Assembly (NCBI RefSeq): GCF_902703175.1
Contig: NZ_CACRYJ010000016.1
Location: forward strand, 1-64,000
Direction: 5' to 3'
Source of the DNA: Occultella aeris
GTDB taxonomy: Bacteria; Actinomycetota; Actinomycetes; Actinomycetales; Beutenbergiaceae
Length of the DNA stretch: 64,000 nt
Position numbers and translations under genes: made by a program
The notes under the pieces: model-generated
Database searches by the model: none
What the model saw: the letters and a program-made list of their open reading frames with translations, nothing else
Told to the model about the DNA's origin: nothing
In this document: piece after piece, positions 18,280 to 25,721 of the stretch
How positions within the stretch are numbered: the first letter of the stretch is position 1
Layout: the number at the start of each line of letters is the position of its first letter

Positions 18280-19304
18280 GCCGCGACTCCGACGTTCTCG
18301 ATCGATGCGACGGTGACTGGCTGCCCGGTCCGCACCGACGTTATCGCGGCCTCGGCGATCAGGATCGCCGCCAGCCCGTCCTCCGCGCTGACCCGTGGTG
18401 GGTCGCCACCCATGAAGGCTCGGGCGATCTCACCCAGCTCCAGCTCGAAAGGGCTGATGCCGGTGACGTCGGGCAGCAGGCCGGTCCCGGCCGCGCACTC
18501 GTGGCGGATGCCGCCGTCGATGACGAGCGGTTTGTGCTCGCCGGAGTCGTGCCGCAGGATGCCGTCGCTGCCGGCGATCTCGAACGTGGTCCGGAACGCT
18601 GTGCCGGGCTGCGCCCACGTGCCCGCGGCATGGGAGATCGCGCCGTTGACGTGCTGCAGGACCACATGCGCGCTCACGACGCCGTCCGTGCCCGGACCGA
18701 TGCGAGCCTGTCGCGCGAACACGGTGTCGACGGGGCCGGCGTTCCAGCAGGCGAAGTCGAGGTCGTGGATCATCTGGTCGAGGACCACTCCGCCGGAGGA
18801 CTCGGGGTCGTGGAACCAGTCGGGGCCGGGTCGGGAGCCGGTCCGTGTGAAGCGCTGGACCGCGACCGCGCCGACCGTGCCGGCGGCCACCGCGCGGTGG
18901 GTCGCCTCGTACTCGCTGAAGTAGCGCACCACGTGACCGGGGTACAGCTGCACGCCCGCGGCGCGGCAGGCCTCGATCGCGCGCCGGGCGTCGGCCGAGG
19001 TGCGCGCCAACGGCTTCTCGCAGAACACGTGCTTGCCGGCCGCCGCGGCCGCCTCGATGTAGCCGAGATGCGACGGGGTCGGCGTGACGATGTCGACGAC
19101 GTCGACGAGGTCGAGCAGTTCCTCGAGCGAGCCGACGGCAACGCCTCCGTGCCTCGCCGCGAGAACCTCCGCCCCGACCGTGGAGAAGTGGCTCACCGCT
19201 GCGCCGAGGTTCAGCCAGGCCGGCAGGTGGGCACCGGCGATGCCTCCGGCGCCGATCATGCCGACCCGCAGCGGGGGCGCCGGAGGGTGGACGGGAACGG
19301 TCAC
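18276..19304 (-). CDS. Gfo/Idh/MocA family oxidoreductase
   Basis: This 342-aa protein has a canonical nucleotide-binding turn MIGAGGIAGAHLPAW, the CEKPLAR motif (about residue 98) and DQMIHDLDFACWNAG with the catalytic-site His of the family. It likely oxidises or epimerises a sugar with NAD(P). GTG 19304 is preferred to ATG 19310 because the AAGGA lies directly against the ATG but 6 nt before the GTG, and the GTG overlaps the ROK stop as GTGA, the coupling seen throughout this window. It is co-transcribed between the ROK gene and the second dehydrogenase. Confidence 0.87.
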   Translation of the reverse strand: MTVPVHPPAPPLRVGMIGAGGIAGAHLPAWLNLGAAVSHFSTVGAEVLAARHGGVAVGSLEELLDLVDVVDIVTPTPSHLGYIEAAAAAGKHVFCEKPLARTSADARRAIEACRAAGVQLYPGHVVRYFSEYEATHRAVAAGTVGAVAVQRFTRTGSRPGPDWFHDPESSGGVVLDQMIHDLDFACWNAGPVDTVFARQARIGPGTDGVVSAHVVLQHVNGAISHAAGTWAQPGTAFRTTFEIAGSDGILRHDSGEHKPLVIDGGIRHECAAGTGLLPDVTGISPFELELGEIARAFMGGDPPRVSAEDGLAAILIAEAAITSVRTGQPVTVASIENVGVAA

Positions 19305-20476
19305 GAGCATTCCTTCTCTCGAGGGTCTGGGGTCTGGGCCGTGATCACGGCGTCGACCCACGGGTCAGCGGCGGCTGCGGTGAGCTGGGCTCGTCGAACG
19401 CCACCCAGCGCCACGGCGGAGTCGGTGAGCGCGGACAAGGTGAGCGGTGTGCGCCAGCCGCGCGGATCGGCATCGGATGCGAGATGGGTGCGCAACCCCT
19501 CGATGACCTGTTCGCCGCCGCCGGCCAGGCCGCCACCGATGACCACGACCTCGGGGTCCAGCACTGCGGTCATGAACCGGATCGTGCGGGCGAGCTCCGC
19601 GCAGTAGCGATCGACGCGGATCTGGCTGTCGACCTCGCCGGCGCCGGCCTTGGCGAAGACTGCGGCGACCTGGGTGCTGCTCGCCGAGGGGTCGCCGAGC
19701 AGCACCCCGGGGGTGTCGAAGAACAACTCGGGCACCGAGCCGATCTCGCCGGCCTCGCCATGGCGACCCGTCACGATCTCGCCGTCGATCATGATCGATG
19801 CTCGCGCGCGCCAGCCGGCGAGGAGGTACAGGACGTCGCGGTGGTTCCGCGCCGATCCTCGCCACTGCTCGGCCAGCGCCGCGAGGTTGGCGTCGTTGAC
19901 GAGCTCGACCTCGACGCCGCTCCATTCGGCGAGCTGGGCGCGGATGTCGGTGCTGCTCCACCGGGGGACCACCACCGACCGAGTCAGGCGACCCTCGCGA
20001 TCCACGACCCCGGGGACGCCGACGGCGAGGGACCGCAACTGATCGACCCTGATCCCCAGGTCGTCGGTCGCCTCCTGTATGGCTCGCTGGACCAGGTCGA
20101 GGAGTTCGGCGCCGTCCGTGCCGCTGGGCACCGCGGCCCGGTGGGTGACGCGGATGGTGCCGCAGATGTCGGCGATCATCACCAGGATCTCGTGCCTGCC
20201 GACGTCGACGCCGGCCACGAACGCCGCGTCGGGGTCGATCGTGTAGCTGCGGGCCGGTCGTCCGGCGCTGCGGGCGCGTTCGGTGTTGCCGTCGGTCTCG
20301 CCCGGCTCCTGTTGCCGGATCATGCCCGTCGCGACGAGCTCGGCGAGGATGACCTCGAGCGTGGGTCGGGAGAGCCCGGCGGTGCCCCGAAGCTCGGTAA
20401 CGCTCGCCGGGCCGCCGGTGGCCAGGACGCGCAGAACCGCGGAGGTGTTGGCTCGGCGCTGTAGGTCTTGCGACAT
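19301..20476 (-). CDS. ROK family transcriptional regulator
   Basis: This 391-aa protein has an N-terminal winged helix (about 5-65, ANTSAVLRVLATGGPASVTELRGTAG with the recognition helix LSRPTLEVILAEL) and a C-terminal ROK sugar-binding domain with VAGVDVGRHEILV, GVPGVVDREGRL and ELVNDANLAALAEQW. The zinc motif CxCGxxGCxE normally following GEAGEIGS is replaced by a Cys-free stretch (ELFFDTPGVLLGDPS), so zinc binding is lost. It is first in an operon with two dehydrogenases and probably regulates sugar use. ATG 20476 is chosen over the long upstream extension because a promoter-like pair ends 7 nt before it. Confidence 0.85.
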   Translation of the reverse strand: MSQDLQRRANTSAVLRVLATGGPASVTELRGTAGLSRPTLEVILAELVATGMIRQQEPGETDGNTERARSAGRPARSYTIDPDAAFVAGVDVGRHEILVMIADICGTIRVTHRAAVPSGTDGAELLDLVQRAIQEATDDLGIRVDQLRSLAVGVPGVVDREGRLTRSVVVPRWSSTDIRAQLAEWSGVEVELVNDANLAALAEQWRGSARNHRDVLYLLAGWRARASIMIDGEIVTGRHGEAGEIGSVPELFFDTPGVLLGDPSASSTQVAAVFAKAGAGEVDSQIRVDRYCAELARTIRFMTAVLDPEVVVIGGGLAGGGEQVIEGLRTHLASDADPRGWRTPLTLSALTDSAVALGGVRRAQLTAAAADPWVDAVITAQTPDPREKECS

Positions 20477-20483
20477 GGGCAAT

Positions 20484-20512
20484 ACGCTAAGCCTATTGAC
20501 GAAAGTCCGCAA
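20484..20512 (-). promoter_or_regulatory. Promoter of the ROK-dehydrogenase operon (leaderless)
   Basis: On the minus strand TTGCGG (20512-20507) and TAGCGT (20489-20484) are 17 bp apart, and the ATG follows 7 nt later. The insertion-sequence end begins about 25 bp upstream of the -35. Confidence 0.45.
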
Positions 20513-20552
20513 GGGTGCGACGATCCTGCCGAAATGATGCCCGTGTAGCGAC

Positions 20553-20579
20553 GGTCGTGCCTGAACGTGTGTGCACGCG
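20553..20579 (+). repeat. IS left-end core copy
   Basis: GGTCGTGCCTGAACGTG followed by TGTGCACGCG is the fourth copy of the sequence that makes up the tandem array at 17038-17220 and lies 37 bp before the transposase start. Confidence 0.6.
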
Positions 20580-20615
20580 TAGCCGGAACGCTGGAGGGCA
20601 TGGATCGGGGCTGTC

Positions 20616-21851
20616 GTGTCGACACGAGCGCAGATCACGGCTACGTACGCGAGGGCGTATCGGACCTCCTCGAGGGCCGTGAAGTCGCGACTGCTGGACG
20701 AGGTTGTCGCGGTGACCGGGTGGTCAAGGGACAACGCTCGGCGTCGGCTGGCGCAGGCGGTGCAGCCTCGCCCGGTTCGGTCCCGGCCGGGTCGGCCGCG
20801 GAAGTTCTCCGCGGACGCGGTCGCGGTGCTTGAGCGGGTCTGGGGGATCAGCGGTGGCAGTTGTGGGAAGTATCTGGCGCCCGCGATGGTGCCTCTGCTG
20901 GACGCCTTGGAGACGCACGGCGAACTTGTCGACGGCGAGCGCAACTACTCGGCCGAGGTGCGCGCGCAGCTGGTGGCGATGAGCGCGGCCACGATCGACC
21001 GTTACCTGGCGGCACCGAAAGCGCGTGCCGCGTCGAGTGGCACCGCTGCGACCAGGCCCGGGACGCTGCTGCGGAACTCGATCAGCGTCCGCCGGGCCGG
21101 TGACGAAGTCGAGGCCGACCCAGGGTTCTTCGAGGCCGACACGGTCGCGCACGGCGGGCCGTGCCTCGAGGGCGAGTTCGCCCGGACCGTGAACCTGACC
21201 GACACGCTCACCGGGTGGGTGTTCACCACCTCGATCCGTAGCAACGCCCGGGTGCAACTGATCGCCGCGCTCGACCGCGCCGTGACGGCGATCCCGTTCG
21301 AGGTGGTCGGTCTGGGCTGCGAGGCGGCGTCCGAGTTCGTCGACCAGGACGTGATCGCCTGGGCCGCTGGGCGCGATGTCCACTTCACCGGATCCCGCCC
21401 CGACCGCATGAACGACCCAGCTGCCGTCGGGTCCAGGAACAACCACCTGGTGCGCCGTTACGCCTTCGACTTTCGCTACGAGGGCCCTGAGGCCATGGCC
21501 ATGCTGAACCGGCTCTGGCCGCTGGTCAATGACCGGTTGAACTATTTCACCCCGACGAAGAAGCCGACCGGCTGGGTCACCACCGGCACCGGACGACGAC
21601 GCCGGAACTATGACAGTCCGCGCACCCCGCTGGAGCGGCTCCTGGAGGCCGGGACGATCTCACCAGCGCAGGCCGCGGAACTCCGCGCCCGCCGTGCGGC
21701 GATCAATCCCGCCGAGCTCGCCCGGGACATCCGACGCATCCAGGACCGACTCGCCGCGATCGCCAGGCGTCCGACCCAGGATCTCGCTGACAGCCTCGTC
21801 GAACCGATACCGGACACCGTCCGCGGCGTCCGCACCCGCCGCACCGCATGA
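20616..21851 (+). CDS. Integrase-core transposase, catalytic residues degenerate
   Basis: This 411-aa protein matches a large actinobacterial group of integrase-core transposases: N-terminal LDEVVAVTGWSRDNARRRL, basic linker, EADTVAHGG with the first Asp (D175), FARTVNLTDTLTGW, and a C-terminal part with LNRLWPLVNDRLNYFTP. Where the group has DNGSEF this protein has EAASEF (E236 for Asp), and where it has VEQKN it has VGSRN (G272 for the catalytic Glu). Two of three DDE residues are therefore missing although the frame is intact. The GTG start is uncertain. It is probably inactive as a transposase or retained for DNA binding. Confidence 0.8.
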   Translation: MSTRAQITATYARAYRTSSRAVKSRLLDEVVAVTGWSRDNARRRLAQAVQPRPVRSRPGRPRKFSADAVAVLERVWGISGGSCGKYLAPAMVPLLDALETHGELVDGERNYSAEVRAQLVAMSAATIDRYLAAPKARAASSGTAATRPGTLLRNSISVRRAGDEVEADPGFFEADTVAHGGPCLEGEFARTVNLTDTLTGWVFTTSIRSNARVQLIAALDRAVTAIPFEVVGLGCEAASEFVDQDVIAWAAGRDVHFTGSRPDRMNDPAAVGSRNNHLVRRYAFDFRYEGPEAMAMLNRLWPLVNDRLNYFTPTKKPTGWVTTGTGRRRRNYDSPRTPLERLLEAGTISPAQAAELRARRAAINPAELARDIRRIQDRLAAIARRPTQDLADSLVEPIPDTVRGVRTRRTA

Positions 21852-21860
21852 CCCGACATC

Positions 21861-21887
21861 GCGGGCGCCCACTTGTGCGGCACGACC
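21861..21887 (-). repeat. IS right-end core copy (inverted)
   Basis: Read on the minus strand this is GGTCGTGCCGCACAAGTG followed by GGCGCCCGC, an inverted and diverged copy of the left-end core. It lies 10 bp after the transposase stop. Confidence 0.55.
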
Positions 21888-21935
21888 ACCGGCGCCGGGG
21901 ACTGATGGTGCCTCAGTGTCGGCGCCCGGCCGCGC

Positions 21936-23108
21936 TCACCGACCGGCGGCCAGCACTGCCGCGAGACCCTCCTGCAGGTCATTGACGAAGTAGCCGGGTA
22001 CCTCCAGCGACGGGAAGTGTCCCCCGCGTGCGGGCGACCTCCATCGGACGATCCGTCGGTAGCGTTCCTGGGCCCAGGCGCGTGGATACTTCTCGATGTC
22101 GCGGGGGTACATGGTGATCGCGGCCGGGACGTCGACCCGAAGGTCGGGGTCGAGCGAGTTGTGGCTCTCGTAGTAGATGCGGGCCGACGATGCGCCGGAC
22201 CGGGTCAGCCAGTACAGGGTCACATCGTCAAGCACGCGGTCCCTGGAGATCGTCTCGAACGGGCTGTCGGAGGTATCCGACCACTCGGCGAACTTGTCGA
22301 GGATCCACGCAAGGAGCCCGACCGGTGAGTCGACCAGCGAATAGCCGATGGTCTGCGGTCGCGTGGCCTGCTGCTTCGCGTACGCCGCGCGATGGTGCCA
22401 GAAGTCGCGGGTCTCCTCGGTCCACGTGCGCTCGAGGGCTGTCAGTCCGTCCGTGGTCAGCCCGGGCGGTCCCTCCGCGAATGTCGTGTGGATGCCGAGA
22501 ACGTGCGCCGGGAACCTGCCACCGAGGACCGTGGTGATGTTGCCTCCCCAGTCGCCGCCATGGGCGGCGAACCTGCCGTAGCCAAGCCTTCCCATCAGCT
22601 CCACCCAGGCGGCCGCGATCTTCTCCGTCCCCCACCCGGTGGTGGCCGGCTTGTCGCTGTAACCGAAGCCCGGTAGCGACGGAACCACGACGTGGAACGC
22701 CGGCGCGTCCGGATCCTTCGGATCTGCGAGCTCGTCCACGACATCGATGAACTCGGCAATGCTGCCCGGCCAACCGTGCGTCAGGACCAGCGGCGTCGCG
22801 TCGGCGCGCGCGGACCGGCGGTGCAGGAAGTGGATTGCCAGACCATCGATGGTCGTGCGGAACTGGCCGACCCGGTTGAGGCGCTCCTCGAACGAGCGCC
22901 AGTCGTACCCGCTGCGCCAGTAGTCCACGACGTCGACGAGGTCGGCGAGAGGAACTCCCTGGTCCCACCTGTGCGGGTCGGGCGCGGCCCGTTGGACCGT
23001 CTCGGCCTCCGGTAGCCGCGCCGCAGCCAGTCGCGCACGCAGATCGTCGAGATCGGCGTCGGTCGCGTGGGCTTCGAACGCGTGCACGCCATTGGTTGGA
23101 CGGGGCAT
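21936..23108 (-). CDS. Epoxide hydrolase (alpha/beta-hydrolase with EHN domain)
   Basis: This 390-aa protein is an alpha/beta-hydrolase that opens epoxides to diols. It has the N-terminal EHN region (DLRARLAAARLPEAE and the GYDWRSFEERLNRVGQF segment), the oxyanion motif HGWPGS (about 106-111), the nucleophile Asp in GGDWGG (about 183) and the catalytic His in GGHFPSLE (about 364). Length is normal for the group. The ATG has GGAGG 5 nt upstream. It is divergent from a CGNR regulator gene, with a 100-bp gap holding two matching operator sequences, so it is probably controlled by that regulator. Confidence 0.9.
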   Translation of the reverse strand: MPRPTNGVHAFEAHATDADLDDLRARLAAARLPEAETVQRAAPDPHRWDQGVPLADLVDVVDYWRSGYDWRSFEERLNRVGQFRTTIDGLAIHFLHRRSARADATPLVLTHGWPGSIAEFIDVVDELADPKDPDAPAFHVVVPSLPGFGYSDKPATTGWGTEKIAAAWVELMGRLGYGRFAAHGGDWGGNITTVLGGRFPAHVLGIHTTFAEGPPGLTTDGLTALERTWTEETRDFWHHRAAYAKQQATRPQTIGYSLVDSPVGLLAWILDKFAEWSDTSDSPFETISRDRVLDDVTLYWLTRSGASSARIYYESHNSLDPDLRVDVPAAITMYPRDIEKYPRAWAQERYRRIVRWRSPARGGHFPSLEVPGYFVNDLQEGLAAVLAAGR

Positions 23109-23147
23109 TGGACCTCCTGGCCGTCGTGGAACCGATTCTTCACCGAG

Positions 23148-23207
23148 AACCGGCTCAGACGGTTCTAGCAGGCGATGGAGTCTGCGCGCAACCGGCTAAG
23201 GTGGTTC
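23148..23207. promoter_or_regulatory. Two operator copies between epoxide hydrolase and CGNR regulator
   Basis: AACCGGCTCAGACGGTTC (23148-23165) and AACCGGCTAAGGTGGTTC (23190-23207) are 15/18 identical, each an AACCG-N7-(C/T)GGTT imperfect palindrome. Their starts are 42 bp apart, four helical turns. The second covers the TAAGGT -10-like box (23197-23202) of the regulator gene, which fits autorepression, and the first lies where the divergent epoxide hydrolase promoter should be. Confidence 0.65.
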
Positions 23208-23208
23208 C

Positions 23209-23784
23209 GTGCGCACCGACATCCCTGACTTCCGCATCGGTAGCGTGCTCGCAACCAGCTTCACGGCGACGCTGACGGAGCGTCAGGGAACCGCTGTGGA
23301 GCGCATTCCCGCGCCGCACCGACTCATCGACTGGCTGGCGCTCAACGGCCTCGTCGTGGACTCCTGCACCTGCGCTCAGCTCGACCTCGCTCGGGAACTG
23401 AGGGAGGCGATCCATGCCGCAGCGACGGCGGCCGCGATGGGGGGCGCGCTCCCTGCGGCGGCTGTCCGAGTCATCAATGACTGCAGCGCCCAGGGTCGTG
23501 CCGCAGCGATCCTGACGCCTGACGGTGAGCGGCGATGGCGGCTGAGCTCGGCCTCCCGCTTGGAAGATGCTCTCGGCGTGATCGCCGCCGACGCGATCAG
23601 CATCATCGCGGGCGAGCGAGACGGAAGGCTGGCCCTGTGCGCCTCACCGAGCTGCCGGGCCGCCTTCTTCGACACCAGCCAGAGCCGTACCCGCAGATGG
23701 TGTGACATGAACACGTGCGGGAATCGTCAGAAGAAGGCGCGCTTCAACGCCAACCGGCGCAACGGCTCCAGTTCGCCTGAGTGA
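23209..23784 (+). CDS. CGNR zinc-finger transcriptional regulator
   Basis: This 191-aa protein has an N-terminal ABATE-like helical domain and a C-terminal CGNR zinc finger: LCASPSCRAAFFD (about 144-156) and RRWCDMNTCGNRQKKARF (about 164-181), giving four Cys ligands. Such proteins are predicted DNA-binding regulators, often beside hydrolases or drug-resistance genes. The GTG start directly follows a TAAGGT box by 6 nt, so the mRNA is probably leaderless. It is divergent from the epoxide hydrolase and overlaps one of two identical-type operators, so it likely controls both genes. Confidence 0.85.
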   Translation: MRTDIPDFRIGSVLATSFTATLTERQGTAVERIPAPHRLIDWLALNGLVVDSCTCAQLDLARELREAIHAAATAAAMGGALPAAAVRVINDCSAQGRAAAILTPDGERRWRLSSASRLEDALGVIAADAISIIAGERDGRLALCASPSCRAAFFDTSQSRTRRWCDMNTCGNRQKKARFNANRRNGSSSPE

Positions 23785-23798
23785 TCCTGACCTGGTCG

Positions 23799-24461
23799 TC
23801 ATGACCCGAACTTCGTCCACTCCCCTTCGGAGACCACCTCGACGGCCCCGTCGACGACCTTGATGGCGCTCTGTTCGTCGATGGCGTAGGCCGGCCCGCC
23901 GATGCCGGCGGCCCACCGCTGCGCGTCGGCCAGGGTGTTGTGCGGGAACGCGTTCAGGTGCGGGAAGATCGAGAAGTCGACGATGCCCAGGGTGCGGTCG
24001 TCCGACGCGGACGGCCACTCGACGAAGTACTCCCCGATCCGGGGGGTCATCACCATGCTTCCGGCGCTCACGCCCACCCAGACCGTGTCCGGCAGGGAGG
24101 GCAGCAGTTCGACGAGCCCGGACTCCCGCATCCAGTGGCTCAGGTACGTCGCGTCGCCGCCGTCGACCAGGAGCACGTCGGCCTCCCGGACCCAGGGGAC
24201 CCACCGCTCGGCACCGATGGTGGGCAGCGCGGCGAGCTCGAGAACGCCGAGCGATGCCCAACCAAGGCCGGTGAAGTACTGGAAGTCGGGTTCGGCGGCG
24301 ATCAGGCCCCGCACCGATCTCGGGCCGCACATCGGATGACCCCACTGCGCCGTCGGGATGCAGAGGGCGTGACACTCGGCGATCGGCTTGCCGAGAAGCT
24401 GCACGAGCGCGGCGTGGATGCTCGGGTTCGTGACGCCGCCCGAGGTGAGCAGGAGTTTCAC
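23799..24461 (-). CDS. Peptidase E-like (S51 family) protein
   Basis: This 220-aa protein has the class-I glutamine-amidotransferase-like fold of the S51 dipeptidase E family. Visible features are KLLLTSGGVTNPSI at the N-terminus, LLVDGGDATYL, the nucleophile elbow GVSAGSMV with the catalytic Ser, and FSIFPHLNAFPHN with the candidate His. Families of this type cleave Asp-X dipeptides or process cyanophycin. GTG 24461 is chosen because GGAGG lies 5 nt upstream; the open frame to 24524 has no such site. It lies downstream of the methionine aminopeptidase gene on the same strand. Confidence 0.82.
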   Translation of the reverse strand: MKLLLTSGGVTNPSIHAALVQLLGKPIAECHALCIPTAQWGHPMCGPRSVRGLIAAEPDFQYFTGLGWASLGVLELAALPTIGAERWVPWVREADVLLVDGGDATYLSHWMRESGLVELLPSLPDTVWVGVSAGSMVMTPRIGEYFVEWPSASDDRTLGIVDFSIFPHLNAFPHNTLADAQRWAAGIGGPAYAIDEQSAIKVVDGAVEVVSEGEWTKFGS

Positions 24462-24560
24462 GGTGCCTCCAGATTTCGCGACGGATGGATGTCCGGTCAG
24501 ACCCGGGACGGTCCCGGAACTCATCGAAGTCCCGGCAGTACCTTCGTGGCCGTTACGGGC

Positions 24561-25352
24561 TCATCGAACGGCGGACCGCGGCAGCGTGAGGATCTCGGCC
24601 CCGCCGTCGGTGATGGCGATCGTGTGCTCGCTGTGCGCGGTCCGGCATCCGGTCGCGCTCCGGAGTGTCCACCCGTCGGCGTCGGTGACGAGTTCATCGG
24701 TGTCGGCCATGACCCACGGCTCCAGCGCGAGCAGCAGTCCGGGGCGCAGCCGGTAGCCACGTCCCGGCCGCCCGGTGTTCGCGACGTGCGGGTCCTGGTG
24801 CATCGTCGATCCGATGCCATGGCCCCCGAACTCGGTGTTGATGGAATAGCCGGCCGCGGTCAGGACCGAGCCGATGGCATGGGAGATGTCGCCCAGGCGT
24901 GCCCCCGGCTCGGCGGCGGCGATCCCCGCGGTCAGCGCGCGCTCGGTCGCGTCGATCATCGCGACGCTCTCGGCGTCATCCGTGGGGTCGGCATCACCCA
25001 CGATGAAGCTGATGGCCGCGTCTGCCGCGATGCCACCGTGGGAGACGGCGAGGTCGAGGGTGAGCAGGTCGCCGTCGACGAGCGCGTAGTCGTGCGGCAT
25101 CCCGTGCAGCACGGCGTCGTTGACCGCCGTGCAGATGTAGTGGCCGAACGGGCCGCGTCCGAACGACGGTGCGTAGTCGACGTAGCAGGACTGCGCCCCG
25201 GCCTCGGCGATCATCGCCTCGGTCCACCGGTCGAGGTCCAGGAGGTTCGTGCCGGCCTGGCTCCGGCTCCTCAGCGCCTGCAGGATGTCGGCGACCAGGC
25301 CGCCGGTGTGTCGCGCCTTGGCCAGCTCGGCGGGCTTGAGGATCTCGATCAT
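24561..25352 (-). CDS. map: Type I methionine aminopeptidase
   Basis: This 263-aa metallopeptidase removes N-terminal Met from new proteins. Metal ligands of the pita-bread fold can be followed: the two Asp in GDLLTLDLAV and GIAADAAISF, the His in GGHGIGSTMH, the Glu in LALEPW and the Glu in AHSEHTIAI. It begins directly with the catalytic domain, without a zinc-finger extension. ATG 25352 has GGAAGG 6 nt upstream. It is divergent from an XRE-type regulator rather than in the ribosomal-protein operon where the essential map usually resides, so it is probably an additional copy. Confidence 0.88.
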   Translation of the reverse strand: MIEILKPAELAKARHTGGLVADILQALRSRSQAGTNLLDLDRWTEAMIAEAGAQSCYVDYAPSFGRGPFGHYICTAVNDAVLHGMPHDYALVDGDLLTLDLAVSHGGIAADAAISFIVGDADPTDDAESVAMIDATERALTAGIAAAEPGARLGDISHAIGSVLTAAGYSINTEFGGHGIGSTMHQDPHVANTGRPGRGYRLRPGLLLALEPWVMADTDELVTDADGWTLRSATGCRTAHSEHTIAITDGGAEILTLPRSAVR

Positions 25353-25372
25353 GTGGTGCCTTCCGGACGTTT

Positions 25373-25414
25373 CCAATAACTATCCCGGCCATATTATCCC
25401 GGTACTACTATTGG
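25373..25414. promoter_or_regulatory. Divergent map/XRE promoter region with symmetric sites
   Basis: The AT-rich gap has an outer inverted pair CCAATA (25373-25378) and TATTGG (25409-25414) and an inner direct pair TATCCCGG (25381-25388 and 25395-25402, 14 bp apart). The -10-like box TACTAT (25406-25411) ends 7 nt before the regulator ATG. Confidence 0.5.
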
Positions 25415-25418
25415 GGCC

Positions 25419-25715
25419 ATGGTCAGGTTGCCACTCACCCCCGCAGAGGTCGAGCGCGGACGTCGCCTCGGTGCGTTGTTGCGCCGCGCCAGGGGAGCGC
25501 GCTCGATGCTCGAGGTCGCGCTCGCCGCGCGCGTCTCACCCGAGACGCTGCGGAAGATCGAGTCGGGCCGCGTCGCGACCCCTGCGTTCTCGACCGTCGC
25601 GGCGATCGCCGACGTGCTAGGGCTCTCCCTCGATGTGGTCTGGGCCGAGATCAGCGAACCCGAACGTGGTGCTGAGCCCGCCGGTTCCCGCCGTGCCCGG
25701 ACGCGCTCGGCCTAG
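25419..25715 (+). CDS. XRE-type helix-turn-helix regulator
   Basis: This 98-aa protein is little more than a lambda-repressor-like helix-turn-helix domain (about 12-72): GALLRRARGARSMLEVALAARVSPETLRKIESGRVATPAFSTVAAIADVLG-type helices with a basic C-terminal tail. It should bind DNA as a dimer. The ATG follows a TACTAT box by 7 nt with no ribosome-binding site, suggesting a leaderless transcript. It is divergent from map and likely regulates it and itself through the symmetric sites between them. The next gene is convergent after 6 bp. Confidence 0.85.
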   Translation: MVRLPLTPAEVERGRRLGALLRRARGARSMLEVALAARVSPETLRKIESGRVATPAFSTVAAIADVLGLSLDVVWAEISEPERGAEPAGSRRARTRSA

Positions 25716-25721
25716 CTCCGC

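Larger units (their letters stand above)
20537..21887 (+). mobile_element. Insertion sequence with degenerate DDE transposase
   Basis: A transposase gene (20616-21851) is bracketed by inverted end-like sequences: a left end with core GGTCGTGCCTGAACGTG (20553-20569) followed by TGCACGCG, and a right end whose complement reads GGTCGTGCCGCACAAGTG (21887-21870). The outer limits are approximate and no target-site duplication was identified. The IS family could not be assigned with certainty. The same core is repeated three times at 17038-17220. Confidence 0.6.

Noticed and set aside
20477-20944. N-terminal extension of the ROK regulator frame
   Set aside because: It would run through the promoter and the insertion-sequence end, and antisense to the transposase, and it adds an Arg/Ser-rich tail not seen in the family.
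24561-24820. Plus- and minus-strand small frames inside map
   Set aside because: They overlap the conserved aminopeptidase core in other frames and show no homology-like motifs or start signals.
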